64,000 nucleotides of DNA, from positions 1 through 64,000 of the forward strand of contig JBLXFD010000019.1 in NCBI GenBank assembly GCA_048262455.1, written 5' to 3'. Position 1 is the first letter of the stretch; each line of letters begins with the position of its first letter. The translations under genes were made by a program, and so were the position numbers. This DNA is from Psychromarinibacter sp048262455. Lineage in GTDB: Bacteria > Pseudomonadota > Alphaproteobacteria > Rhodobacterales > Rhodobacteraceae. Shown here in pieces: positions 52,615-61,305 of this stretch. Below the pieces are notes generated by a model that was not told the origin of the DNA, made no database searches, and saw nothing but the letters and a program-made list of their open reading frames with translations.

Positions 52615-53240
52615 TCCCGCTCTCCCCTGCGTTCGTTCACCACGGCGACGGCCTGTGCCACCGCCTGGTCGATGGTCATGTCGCTCGTGTCGATCAGCAC
52701 CGCGTCCTCGGCCTGCTGCAGCGGCGCGTCGGCGCGGCCGCTGTCGCGGGCGTCGCGGGCCTTCTGGTCGGCCAGCACCTGGTCATAGTCCACCGCGTGG
52801 CCGTTCGCCGTCAGCTCCTCGAACCGGCGCCGGGCGCGCACCTCGGCCGAGGCGGTGACGAACAGCTTCACCTGCGCCTCGGGGCAGATCACCGTGCCGA
52901 TGTCGCGCCCGTCCAGCACCGCGCCGCCGGGGCGGCCGGCAAAGTGGCGCTGGAAGGCTACCAGCGCCGCGCGCACCTCGCCCAGCGCCGCCACGCGGCT
53001 TGCCGCCTGCGCCACGGCGGGGGTGCGCAGGTCGGTCTCGACCAGATCCCCCCACTCCAGCCCCTCGGCCGCCGCCAGCGGCTCCTCGCCTGCCAGCACC
53101 CGCCGCCCCACCGCGCGGTAAAGCAGCCCGGTGTCGAGGTGGGCAAAGCCGAAACGTTCCGCCACGGCGCGCGAGATCGTGCCCTTGCCCGCCGCCGCCG
53201 GCCCGTCGATGGCGACGGTGAAGGCGCTTTCGACGGCCAT
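52611..53240 (-). CDS. cmk: Cytidylate kinase
   Basis: A 209-residue (d)CMP kinase. P-loop IDGPAAAGKGT near residue 11, LDTGLLYRAVGRRV and VLDGRDIGTVICPEAQVKLFVTASAEVRARRR are diagnostic. I start at the ATG at 53240 (MAVESAFTVAI). It is two bases after the aroA stop. Confidence 0.96.
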   Translation of the reverse strand: MAVESAFTVAIDGPAAAGKGTISRAVAERFGFAHLDTGLLYRAVGRRVLAGEEPLAAAEGLEWGDLVETDLRTPAVAQAASRVAALGEVRAALVAFQRHFAGRPGGAVLDGRDIGTVICPEAQVKLFVTASAEVRARRRFEELTANGHAVDYDQVLADQKARDARDSGRADAPLQQAEDAVLIDTSDMTIDQAVAQAVAVVNERRGERE

Positions 53241-53242
53241 GG

Positions 53243-54589
53243 CTACCCGGCCTCCAGCGTTGCGCCGAGACCCCGCATCAGGGGCTCGAAGATCGGGAAG
53301 GAGGTGGCGATGGGCCCGCTGTCGTCCACCGTCACCGGCGCCTTCGCGGCCATGCCGCAGCACAGGAAGGACATGGCGATCCGGTGGTCCAGCCGCGCGG
53401 CGCAGGTGGCGCCGCCGGGCACGCCGCCGGCGCCCATGCCGTGCACGGTGAAGACGTCCTCGGTCTCCTCGACGGTGACGCCGCAGGCCTCGAGCCCCCG
53501 GGCCATGGCGTCGATCCGGTCGCTTTCCTTGACCCGCAGCTCCTTGACGCCGCGCATCACGGTGATGCCCTCGGCGAAGGCGGCCACCACGGACAGCACC
53601 GGGTACTCGTCGATCATCGAGGGCGCGCGTTCCGGCGGAACCTCGATGCCCCTGAGGTCCGGCGAGTAGCGGGCGCGCAGGTCGGCCACCGGCTCGCCTC
53701 CTTCCTCGCGGGGGTTCTCGTAGGTCAGGTCCGCGCCCATCTCGCGCAGGGTCTCGTACAGCCCGGCGCGGGTGGGGTTCAGCCCGATGTTCGGCACCAG
53801 CACGTCCGAGCCCGGCACGATCAGCGCCGCGCAGACCGGGAAGGCCGCCGAGGACGGATCGCGCGGCACGGCGATGGACTGGGGCCGCAGCTCCGGCCGG
53901 CCGGTCAGGGTGATGACGCGGCCCTCGTCCGTGTCCTCCACCGTCAGTTCCGCGCCGAAGCCGCGCAGCATCCGCTCAGTGTGGTCGCGGGTCGGCTCGC
54001 GCTCGATCACCACGGTCTGGCCGGGGGCGTTGAGCCCGGCCAGCAGCACCGCCGACTTCACCTGCGCGGAGGCCACGGGCAGCGCGTAGCGCACCGGCAC
54101 CGGGTCCGCCGCGCCGGTGACGGTCATTGGCAGCCGCCCCCCGTCGCGCCCCCGCGCCTCTGTGCCGAACAGCGCCAGCGGGTCGGTGACACGGCCCATG
54201 GGCCGTTTGCGCAGGCTGGCGTCGCCCGTGAAGGTGGCGGTGATCGGGGTAGTGGCCATGGCCCCCATGATCAGACGCACCCCGGTGCCGGAGTTGCCGC
54301 AGTCGATCACGTCCTCCGGCTCGGCGAAGCCGCCGGTGCCGACCCCGTGGATGTGCCATTCGCCGCTGTCATCGCGGCTGATCTCTGCCCCGAAGGCACG
54401 CATGGCGCTGGCGGTGTCTAGAACGTCCTGCCCCTCCAGCAGGCCCGTCACCCGGGTCTCGCCGACGCTGAGCGCCCCGAGGATCAGGGCGCGGTGGCTG
54501 ATGGACTTGTCCCCCGGCACCTCGGCGGTGCCGGTCAGCGGGCCGCCGGCGCGGGCGGTCATGGGGGTGGCGGGGCCGTGGCCGGACAT
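53243..54589 (-). CDS. aroA: 3-phosphoshikimate 1-carboxyvinyltransferase (EPSP synthase)
   Basis: A 448-residue enzyme of the shikimate pathway. PGDKSISHRALILGAL near the N-terminus, DCGNSGTGVRLIMGAM, and the C-terminal LRVKESDRIDAMARGLEACG and DHRIAMSFLCCGM are the shikimate-phosphate and PEP sites. The residues around GNSGTG place it in the usual alphaproteobacterial group. Start ATG at 54589 with GAAGAGG upstream. Confidence 0.96.
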   Translation of the reverse strand: MSGHGPATPMTARAGGPLTGTAEVPGDKSISHRALILGALSVGETRVTGLLEGQDVLDTASAMRAFGAEISRDDSGEWHIHGVGTGGFAEPEDVIDCGNSGTGVRLIMGAMATTPITATFTGDASLRKRPMGRVTDPLALFGTEARGRDGGRLPMTVTGAADPVPVRYALPVASAQVKSAVLLAGLNAPGQTVVIEREPTRDHTERMLRGFGAELTVEDTDEGRVITLTGRPELRPQSIAVPRDPSSAAFPVCAALIVPGSDVLVPNIGLNPTRAGLYETLREMGADLTYENPREEGGEPVADLRARYSPDLRGIEVPPERAPSMIDEYPVLSVVAAFAEGITVMRGVKELRVKESDRIDAMARGLEACGVTVEETEDVFTVHGMGAGGVPGGATCAARLDHRIAMSFLCCGMAAKAPVTVDDSGPIATSFPIFEPLMRGLGATLEAG

Positions 54590-54695
54590 GGGAACCTCTT
54601 CGTGTGAACGGTTCTGGCTGTAACGGCTGAGGGCGGGATGGTCCACTAGGAAGCGGGGGGCGGAGTTGTCGTGCCTCTCGCTGATCAAAAGTCCC

Positions 54696-54775
54696 GCCCG
54701 GCGTCTACGCCGGGCCGCGCCGACCCGCCCCCCCGGGGCGGCGCGATTGCGCCACCCCGCGGGTCGGCGCTGCCC
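54696..54775. repeat. Palindrome-rich segment between aroA and trmB
   Basis: Two overlapping inverted repeats occur: GCCCGGCG (54696-54703)/CGCCGGGC (54708-54715) with loop TCTA, and a long one in which GCGCCGACCCGC (54717-54728) matches GCGGGTCGGCGC (54759-54770); the latter extends by GGGC/GCCC past one mismatch to 54712-54775. The 260-base gap between aroA and trmB has no gene. This could be a REP/BIME-like element. Confidence 0.6.
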
Positions 54776-54806
54776 TACGCGCTTCCTTCAGTCGCCGTGC
54801 CCGAAG

Positions 54807-54830
54807 CGGTAGGGCGGGCTTCAGCCCGCC
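54807..54830. repeat. 24-base hairpin repeat, copy 2
   Basis: Same element as at 21296-21319: CGGTAGGGCGG then arms GGCGGGC (54813-54819) and GCCCGCC (54824-54830) around TTCA. One base pair is changed in a compensating way relative to copy 1 (G-C to C-G). It lies 20 bases beyond the trmB stop and could end its transcript. Confidence 0.6.
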
Positions 54831-54849
54831 ATTGGCCCGCCCCCGCCCC

Positions 54850-55563
54850 CTACCCCTTCCGCCGAAACGTCAGGTAATGCGGCACCCGCCCCTCCCGCAG
54901 CGCCTTCTGCTCGTAACGCGTCGAGATCCAGTCCCCCCAGGGCTCGCGCCAGTCCGCCGCCCGCTCCGCCTGCCACGCGAACCCCTGCCGCGGCACCTCT
55001 ACCAGCGTTTGGCGCACGTAGTCGGGAATGTCGGTCGCCACCCGGAACTCCGCCCCCGGGGCCAGCACCCGGGCCAGCGGCTCCAGATGCTCGGGCGTCA
55101 CGAAGCGGCGGCGGTGGTGGCGCTTTTTCGGCCAGGGGTCGGGGTACAGCAGGAAGGCCTTCGCCACCGACCCCTCCGGCAGCACGTCGAACAGGTCGCG
55201 CACGTCGCCGGGGTGGATGCGGATGTTGTCCACCTCCGCCTCGCGGATCTTGCCCAGCAGCATCGCCACGCCGTTGATGAAGGGCTCGCAGCCGATCAGC
55301 CCGGCCCCCGGGTTGGCCGCCGCCTGGTGCACCATGTGCTCGCCGCCGCCAAAGCCGATCTCCAGCCAGACCTCGCGCCCGCCGAACAGCGCGCCAAGAT
55401 CCAGCGGCGCGCGGTCCGGGTTGCTCTGCCAGTCGACGGCGCCGGGGCTCAGCGGCGCCAGGTCGCTGTCCAGGAACTCACGCTGGCTGTCGCGCAGGGT
55501 CTTGCCGTGGCGGCGGCCGTAGAAGTTGCGCCAGGGGGCGCCGGGGTGCTTGGGCTCGGTCAT
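54850..55563 (-). CDS. trmB: tRNA (guanine-N7-)-methyltransferase TrmB
   Basis: A 237-residue SAM-dependent methyltransferase that modifies G46 in tRNA. SAM site LEIGFGGGEHMVHQA, then NPGAGLIGCEPFINGVA, NIRIHPGDVRDLFD, LLYPDPWPKKRHHRRRF and the C-terminal STRYEQKALREGRVPHYLTF. Standard length and start. Confidence 0.96.
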   Translation of the reverse strand: MTEPKHPGAPWRNFYGRRHGKTLRDSQREFLDSDLAPLSPGAVDWQSNPDRAPLDLGALFGGREVWLEIGFGGGEHMVHQAAANPGAGLIGCEPFINGVAMLLGKIREAEVDNIRIHPGDVRDLFDVLPEGSVAKAFLLYPDPWPKKRHHRRRFVTPEHLEPLARVLAPGAEFRVATDIPDYVRQTLVEVPRQGFAWQAERAADWREPWGDWISTRYEQKALREGRVPHYLTFRRKG

Positions 55564-55596
55564 GGCGCGGCCTATGGCGCAAGCGCGCGGGGCGCG

Positions 55597-56019
55597 TCAA
55601 CCGCCCGGGGTGCCGCGGTAGCGGAACACGCCGGTGCCGGCGGCGATCACCTCGCCGGTGTCGTCGCGCACCTGCCCGTCGGCGAAGTAGGTGGACCGTC
55701 CGCCGCCGCGCCGCCAGCCCTCGGCGATCAGCAGGCGGCCCCGGGGGCGGGACATGAAGTTGACCGTCAGCGACAGGGTCAGCGCCAGCACCGGGTCCGC
55801 GCCCTCGCCGGCAAAGCAGCCGCTGTAGCCCATGGCGCTGTCCAGCAGCGTCGCGTGCACCCCGCCGTGGGGCAGGCCAGAGCGGTTCTCCAGCTGCTCG
55901 CTCAACTCCAGCTCCACCCGCGCGTAGTCGGGGCGCCATTCCGCCAGGTGAAAGCCCAGCAGCTTCTGCAGCGGGTAGCGCGGCGCGCCGGGGGCCGGGT
56001 CGCGCGGATCCTCCGTCAT
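55597..56019 (-). CDS. Hotdog-fold thioesterase, PaaI type
   Basis: A 140-residue PaaI/4HBT-type acyl-CoA thioesterase. RSGLPHGGVHATLLDSAMGYSGCFA is the family core with the catalytic Asp, followed by VNFMSRPRGRLLIAEGWRRGGGRSTYFADGQV. The ATG overlaps the IclR stop. It probably releases CoA from a small acyl group connected with the neighbouring genes. Confidence 0.9.
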   Translation of the reverse strand: MTEDPRDPAPGAPRYPLQKLLGFHLAEWRPDYARVELELSEQLENRSGLPHGGVHATLLDSAMGYSGCFAGEGADPVLALTLSLTVNFMSRPRGRLLIAEGWRRGGGRSTYFADGQVRDDTGEVIAAGTGVFRYRGTPGG

Positions 56020-56819
56020 GCCCCCTGCCCCACCTGCCGCGACAGCGCCCGGCCCGCCGCGACCAGCCGCGGGCCGTAGTCGCGCACCAGCGCCTCCGAC
56101 GGCGCCAGGAAGGCCGGACCCCCGATGTTCAGCGCGTACAGCCGGTCGCCGTTCAGCGAGGGCACCGGCACCGCGATCCCGTTCACCTCGCCCCGCCACT
56201 CGCCGAAGGAGGTGGCAAAGCCGTGGCGGGCAAAGCTTTCGACGGCCGCCGCGGCGCCGGCGTGGATCGTACCCGCCTGCTCGGGGTTCTCCGCGATCGC
56301 CTGGGCGATCAGCGCCTCGCGCTGCGCCGGGCCCAGCCCCGCCAGCATCGCGCGGCCCATGGACGAGGTGAACAGCGGCACCCGGTGGCCCACGTGCATG
56401 GTCACCGACAAAGCGTCGCGCGCCCGCTGCACCGCGAGGAAGACCACCTGCAGCCGGTGCCGCTCGCCGAGCGCGGCGGTCACGTGGGGGTTGGGTCCCT
56501 CGCAAAGCTGCCGCATCTCCTCGCGGGCCAGCTGGCTCATCTCCATCCCCGCCAGCACGCCGAAGCCCAGCTCCAGCACCCCCGCCCCCAGTCCGTAGGC
56601 GCCGCTGCGCCCCAGCTGCTGCAGGTAGCCCAGGCGGCACAGCGTGTAGGTCAGGCGGCTGACGGTGGCCTTCGGCAGGCCTGTGCGGGCGGCGATTTCC
56701 TGGTTGGTCAGCCCCTCCTCGCCGGGACGGAAGCAGCGCAGCACGTCGAGACCCCGCGCCAGCGCGGTGACGAAGTTGCGATCGCCGCCGGCGTCGTCCT
56801 CGCCGCCCGTCAGCGTCAT
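56016..56819 (-). CDS. IclR-family transcriptional regulator
   Basis: A 267-residue regulator. The winged helix (LARGLDVLRCFRPGEEGLTNQEIAARTGLPKATVSRLTYTLCRLGYL) and the effector domain (LFTSSMGRAMLAGL, FATSFGEWRGEVNGIAVPVPSLNG) are clear. It overlaps the genes on both sides (ATGA each), which makes a compact three-gene operon with the phosphotransferase and thioesterase. It resembles PcaR/PobR-type IclR proteins, but the ligand is open. Confidence 0.9.
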   Translation of the reverse strand: MTLTGGEDDAGGDRNFVTALARGLDVLRCFRPGEEGLTNQEIAARTGLPKATVSRLTYTLCRLGYLQQLGRSGAYGLGAGVLELGFGVLAGMEMSQLAREEMRQLCEGPNPHVTAALGERHRLQVVFLAVQRARDALSVTMHVGHRVPLFTSSMGRAMLAGLGPAQREALIAQAIAENPEQAGTIHAGAAAAVESFARHGFATSFGEWRGEVNGIAVPVPSLNGDRLYALNIGGPAFLAPSEALVRDYGPRLVAAGRALSRQVGQGA

Positions 56820-57892
56820 GCTCCGCTCTCCCGTGCCGGCAGGTCCGCGTCCACGCCCGCGCCCTCCCGCGCCGCCTCCAGCCCCTGCGCGGCGAAGCCC
56901 GGCACGTGCGCGCCCAGCTCCAGCGCCTGCGCGGGGTTCGAGGCGTTGCCCTCCAGCGCGCGCCACTTCACCCCCTGCAGGATCGCGGCCATGCGGAAGA
57001 AGGTGAAGGCGAGGTAGAAGTGGAAGTTCTCGATTCCCGGCAACCCGGCCCTGCGGCAGTAGGCGGCGATGAAGTCCTGCTCGGGCGGCAGGCCCAGCGC
57101 CGCGCGGTCCGCCCCGCCCAGTCCGCGGCTGTCCGGGCCGGCGGGGCGGCGCCACTGCATCAGCACGGCGGCGAGATCGGCGAAGGGATGGCCGAGGGTC
57201 GACAGCTCCCAGTCCAGCACCGCCACGCAGCGTGGCGCCGGGTCTTCGGAGAACAGCAGGTTGTCCAGCCGGAAGTCGCCATGCACCAGCGTGCGCCGGC
57301 CGTCGTCGGGCGGCTGGTTCGCCCCCAGCCAGAGGATCAGCGCCTCCATCTCCGGGATCTCCTCGGTCGCGGTGGCGCGGTACTGGCGGGTCCAGCGGTC
57401 GATCTGCCGGTTGTAGTAGCTGCCCGCGGGGCCGAAATCCTCCAGCCCCGCCGCCGCAAGGTCCACCCCGTGGATCGCCGCCAGCACCCGGACCATCTCG
57501 TCCGCCACATGTGCGCGGCCCTCGCGGTCCAGCTCCGGCAGTCGCGGGTCGTCGAAGCTGCGGCCCGGCACCTCGTCCATCACGTAGAAGGCCGAGCCGA
57601 TCACCGCCTCGTCCTCGCACAGCACCCGCATCCGCGCCACCGGCACCGCGCTGCCCTCCAAGGCCTTCTGCACCCGGAACTCGCGGTCCACGGCATGGGC
57701 GGACTTCAGCAGCACCCCCGGCGGCTTGCGGCGCAACACGTAGCGGCCGGAGCCGGCGATCAGGCGATAAGTTGGGTTCGACTGGCCGGTGGGGAACTTC
57801 TCTGCCCGCAGGGGGCCCTCGAAACCGGGCATGTGCCGCGCCAGCCACTGCGCAACGCGGTCCGTGTCCAGCCCGATCCCGCCGGTCATCAC
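56816..57892 (-). CDS. Phosphotransferase of APH fold (ACAD10/YcbJ-like)
   Basis: A 358-residue kinase-like protein. FPTGQSNPTYRLIAG and YVLRRKPPGVLL carry the ATP-binding region, LVHGDFRLDNLLFSE has the catalytic Asp and Asn, and VAVLDWELSTLGHPFADLA has the second metal Asp. In animals and bacteria such domains are fused to or paired with acyl-CoA dehydrogenases (ACAD10/11) that act on 4-hydroxy acids. A thioesterase and IclR partner fit acyl-CoA metabolism. No acyl-CoA dehydrogenase is in view. Confidence 0.88.
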   Translation of the reverse strand: MMTGGIGLDTDRVAQWLARHMPGFEGPLRAEKFPTGQSNPTYRLIAGSGRYVLRRKPPGVLLKSAHAVDREFRVQKALEGSAVPVARMRVLCEDEAVIGSAFYVMDEVPGRSFDDPRLPELDREGRAHVADEMVRVLAAIHGVDLAAAGLEDFGPAGSYYNRQIDRWTRQYRATATEEIPEMEALILWLGANQPPDDGRRTLVHGDFRLDNLLFSEDPAPRCVAVLDWELSTLGHPFADLAAVLMQWRRPAGPDSRGLGGADRAALGLPPEQDFIAAYCRRAGLPGIENFHFYLAFTFFRMAAILQGVKWRALEGNASNPAQALELGAHVPGFAAQGLEAAREGAGVDADLPARESGA

Positions 57893-58068
57893 CCTCGTCC
57901 TCCCATGTCGGGAACGATGTTAAGCAGAATTGGCGCGGATACAATGGGTTGCGTGGGGGAGGCCGGTTTGCGGCGCCGGGTCGCCGCAGCGGCGGGTCCG
58001 GGCGGGGCATCGGCCGTTTCCAAGGGCGCCGCGCCGCGCTAGGGTTTGCGCGAAACCACGGAAATTCC

Positions 58069-58728
58069 ATGCGCCTCGCCCTGCTTCTCGCCCTGCTGCT
58101 GCCGCTTCCCGCCGCCTCGGGCGAGTGGACCTCGGACGGTCTCTGTACCGGCGACCGCCTCGTCCCCGGCCTGCGCCTGCAGGAGCAGCGCGGCACCGTT
58201 TCCTGCGAGGATGGCACCCTCACCTTCGAGGCCGGGCCGAAGACCTCCACCGTCGGCAAGGCGGCGATCATCGTGCCCTTCCCGCCCGCCGGCCATGGCA
58301 CCCTGCAGGTCTCGGCCGAGGTCTACCTGCCGGCAGACAGCGCCGCCAACTCGCTGATCCTGATGGACGCCGAGTGCAAGGACTGCGGCCTGCCGGGCAA
58401 CCCCGGCCTGCGGCTTTACCTGCGCCGGGGCGCGCTGCGGGTGGACCGCAAGAAGATCGGCGAGCGGCACGCCTGGGTGGCGGAGGACCCGCTGCGGCTG
58501 GTGCCGGGGGAATGGAGCACCGTCACCTGGGAGCTGGTGCTAGGGGGCGAGGCCGAGGGGCACAGCCGCGTCACGCTGAACGGCGAGACGGTGCTGGAGA
58601 ACGCGGGCCGCACCCTGCCCGAGGGCGACGCGATGGCGGTGGACCGGGTGCAGGTAGGGCTGACTGCCAATTCCAACCCGGACATCCAGCGCCTGCGGAT
58701 GCGCAACATCCGGATCACCTGGCCTTAA
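58069..58728 (+). CDS. Secreted protein of unknown function, concanavalin-like beta-sandwich suspected
   Basis: A 219-residue protein with a signal peptide (MRLALLLALLLPLPAASG). The mature part is rich in alternating beta segments (LTFEAGPKTSTV, LQVSAEVYLPADSAANSLILMDAE, LRLYLRRGALRVDRKKIGE, STVTWELVLGGEAEGHSRVTLNGETVLEN, VQVGLTANSNPDIQRLRMRNIRI) as in lectin-like jelly-roll domains or polysaccharide lyase family 20. Four Cys are present. It lies at the edge of the exopolysaccharide locus, so contact with a polysaccharide is plausible. Catalysis is not shown. Confidence 0.75.
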   Translation: MRLALLLALLLPLPAASGEWTSDGLCTGDRLVPGLRLQEQRGTVSCEDGTLTFEAGPKTSTVGKAAIIVPFPPAGHGTLQVSAEVYLPADSAANSLILMDAECKDCGLPGNPGLRLYLRRGALRVDRKKIGERHAWVAEDPLRLVPGEWSTVTWELVLGGEAEGHSRVTLNGETVLENAGRTLPEGDAMAVDRVQVGLTANSNPDIQRLRMRNIRITWP

Positions 58729-58750
58729 CCCGGCCGTCGTCGCCAGACCG

Positions 58751-59902
58751 TCAGCCCTCGGCGCGCACCGGCGCCCACTTCGTGGTGCGCACCCCGGCCC
58801 AGTAGCGCAGGATCGCGTAGCCGATGGTCAGGTGCCCCACGGTGAACAGCACCGCCGCCGAGGCCCCCGGCAACCGCCGCGCGGGGCGCCACAGCAGGGC
58901 CGCCGCCGCCAGCCCGTAGACCAGTACCTGCCCCGCCAGCACCACCGCCTGCACCGGCCCCTCGCCCGCCGTCAGCACCGAGGCCAGCAGCAGCACCGGC
59001 AGCACGAAGGCCACCAGCCGCCGCAGCAGCTTGTGGCAGATCAGCTGCAGCGCGTAGACCCCGCTGCGCGCCGGGTTCATCAGGCGGCGGAAGTGCATCA
59101 GCCCGCGCCAGCCCCGCTCGGTCGAGCGCAGGCGGCGTCCGGCCTCGGCGCGCGGGTCCGAGGTGACAGTCTCCAGCGCCTCGGCGCCCGGCGCGTAGGC
59201 CAGCCGCCGGCCCTGGTCCACCACCGCCACCGAGATGGCGAAGTCGTCGGCCATGTCCCCCGGCACCACCGGCACCAGCGACCGGCGCACCGCGTAAAGC
59301 GTGCCCTGGGCCGAGACCACGCCGCCGACCCGGTCCTCGGCCCGCTTCAGCGCGTTGTCGTAGCGCCAGAACAGCCGCTCTGCCGCCGCCATCAGCCCGC
59401 CGCTGTTCGGAATCGCCAGTTGCCCGACGCTGCCGCCCACCCCGGGGTCGCCCAGCGGCGCCAGCAGCCGGGCCAGCGCGCCGGGGCGCAGCAGGCTGTT
59501 GGCGTCCGAGAAGATCACCACCTGCTCCGGCGCGATCTCGGCCAGCCCGCGGTTCATCGCCGCCGCCTTGCCGCCGTGGCTGTCCAGCGTCAGCACCCGC
59601 ACCCGCGGATCGCCCGCGGCCGCGGCCAGCGCCGCCGCCTCTGTCCCGTCGGTGGAACCGTCGGAGACCACCAGCACCGAGACCCGGTGCGCCCCGGTGT
59701 CCTGCGCCAGCACCGAACGGATCTTGCCGCCGATGTCCGCCGCCTCGTTGCGCGCGGCGATCAGCATCACCGCGTCCTGCGGCATCGGGTCGAACCGGGG
59801 CCGCGCGGGCATCAGCCGGGCCAGCCCCATCCACAGCAGGCCGTAGCCGAACAGCGAGAACAGCGTCAGCCCCAGCGCGGCCCAGAACAGGAAGGTCATC
59901 AT
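58751..59902 (-). CDS. Membrane glycosyltransferase, family 2
   Basis: A 383-residue GT2. One N-terminal helix (FLFWAALGLTLFSLFGYGLLWMG), then the GT-A domain (AVMLIAARNEAADIGGKI, VVSDGSTDGTEAAAL, IFSDANSLLRPGALARLL, MADDFAISVAVVDQGRR) and three helices at the C-terminus. It begins with two tandem ATG codons overlapping the stop of the ligase gene. It adds sugars to a lipid-linked glycan. Confidence 0.92.
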   Translation of the reverse strand: MMTFLFWAALGLTLFSLFGYGLLWMGLARLMPARPRFDPMPQDAVMLIAARNEAADIGGKIRSVLAQDTGAHRVSVLVVSDGSTDGTEAAALAAAAGDPRVRVLTLDSHGGKAAAMNRGLAEIAPEQVVIFSDANSLLRPGALARLLAPLGDPGVGGSVGQLAIPNSGGLMAAAERLFWRYDNALKRAEDRVGGVVSAQGTLYAVRRSLVPVVPGDMADDFAISVAVVDQGRRLAYAPGAEALETVTSDPRAEAGRRLRSTERGWRGLMHFRRLMNPARSGVYALQLICHKLLRRLVAFVLPVLLLASVLTAGEGPVQAVVLAGQVLVYGLAAAALLWRPARRLPGASAAVLFTVGHLTIGYAILRYWAGVRTTKWAPVRAEG

Positions 59903-61305
59903 CGTTGCCACTCCGTCTCCGCCGGCACCGCGGCCGCGCGTTCGCGCCCCGCCAGCCAGGCCGCCTTGCAGCACAGCGCCACCAGGATCCACAGGTACTT
60001 GTTGTCCTCGTTCGGCATGAACAGGCTGGACAGCAGGAAGGCCAGCATGGCGGTGCCGAAGGCGCGGGCGAAACCGGCCATCTCGCCGCCCGCGCGCGCC
60101 GCCTTCAGCGCCATGCCCGCGGCGCCCATCACCGCGCCGAGGAACAGCATCAGGCCGATCACGCCCATCTCGACCATGACCTCCATGTAGCTGTTGTGCA
60201 GCTGCCGGGGCTGGGCGCGGCGGCCGGGGTACCAGCGGAACTCGTCGCCGGCGTAAAGCGATGGATAGGCCCCCGGCCCGACGCCGGTCACGGGATGGCG
60301 GGTCCACAGTTCCCAGCCGATCAGGTTGTAGCTCATCCGGCGCAGCAGCGTCCGGTCCGAGGTATTGCCGCCGTCGAACAGCCCCGCCAGCACCTGGAAC
60401 CGTTCCCAGATCGCGTCCCCCACGAAGGGCAGCGCGGCCAGACCGGCCAGCACCGTCAGCACCACGGCCAGCGGAAAGCGCGGGTGGCGGCGGTTGTGCC
60501 AGCCGATCAGCAGCATGGCGAAACCGAACCCCAGGATCGCGCTGCGCGAGCCGGTCATGGGCAGGCCCATGGTGCAGATCAGCGCGCAGCCCGCCCAGAT
60601 CCAGCGCCAGCGGCGGTCCTCGATCGCCAGCACCAGCGACAGCACCAGGCTGGCCAGCAGCAGGTGCGAGGCGGTGGTTGGGTTGTAGGCCGAGGCGCCG
60701 GCGGGCCGGACCTCGCCCTGCCAGGCGGCGATGTCGTCGGGGTTGGCGGCGGGCAGCAGGTCGATGCCCAGCCGCGCCTCGCCCACCATCAGCATCGCCG
60801 AGATCGCGCCGCTGACGGCGATCACCAGCGCCATCACCCGCAGCTGCCCGCCGGTGGCCACGGTCAGCCCGATGAAGGGCACCAGCAGCAGGGTCGACAG
60901 GAAGCCCTTGGTATGGTCGCTCCCGGCGTCCATCCAGGGGGACAGCAGGTGCGAGATCACGATCCAGATCGCGAACAGCAGCGTCGCCAGCAGCGGCATC
61001 GACAGGCGCGGGCGCTGTTGCAGCATCGGGTTGGTGCGCAGCGTGACCAGCAGCGTCGCCAGCAGCGCGGCCGACAGCAGCTTGAACATGGACAGCGGCA
61101 GGTGCCGGTCCACCAGCAGCGCGATACCGTCCATCTGCGCCAGCCCCACCAGCGCGTAGGCCGACAGCACCGGCGCGGCCAGCATCACCAGCGCCCCCAC
61201 CGACAGCACGAACAGCACCGCCGGCAGCAGCACCCCCGCCACCGCCGCCAGCGCCGCGGCGCCGGCCAGGCCCAGCCCGCCCGTGATGCCGCGCGCCGGG
61301 CTCAT
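59899..61305 (-). CDS. O-antigen ligase/polymerase family membrane protein
   Basis: A 468-residue protein with about eleven hydrophobic helices. The large periplasmic loop contains RHPVTGVGPGAYPSLYAGDEF and PRQLHNSYMEVMVEMGVIGLMLF, the Wzy_C/O-antigen ligase signature with the conserved His. It joins repeat units or transfers them to an acceptor. It overlaps the GT2 gene and the Wzz gene (ATGA). Confidence 0.92.
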   Translation of the reverse strand: MSPARGITGGLGLAGAAALAAVAGVLLPAVLFVLSVGALVMLAAPVLSAYALVGLAQMDGIALLVDRHLPLSMFKLLSAALLATLLVTLRTNPMLQQRPRLSMPLLATLLFAIWIVISHLLSPWMDAGSDHTKGFLSTLLLVPFIGLTVATGGQLRVMALVIAVSGAISAMLMVGEARLGIDLLPAANPDDIAAWQGEVRPAGASAYNPTTASHLLLASLVLSLVLAIEDRRWRWIWAGCALICTMGLPMTGSRSAILGFGFAMLLIGWHNRRHPRFPLAVVLTVLAGLAALPFVGDAIWERFQVLAGLFDGGNTSDRTLLRRMSYNLIGWELWTRHPVTGVGPGAYPSLYAGDEFRWYPGRRAQPRQLHNSYMEVMVEMGVIGLMLFLGAVMGAAGMALKAARAGGEMAGFARAFGTAMLAFLLSSLFMPNEDNKYLWILVALCCKAAWLAGRERAAAVPAETEWQR

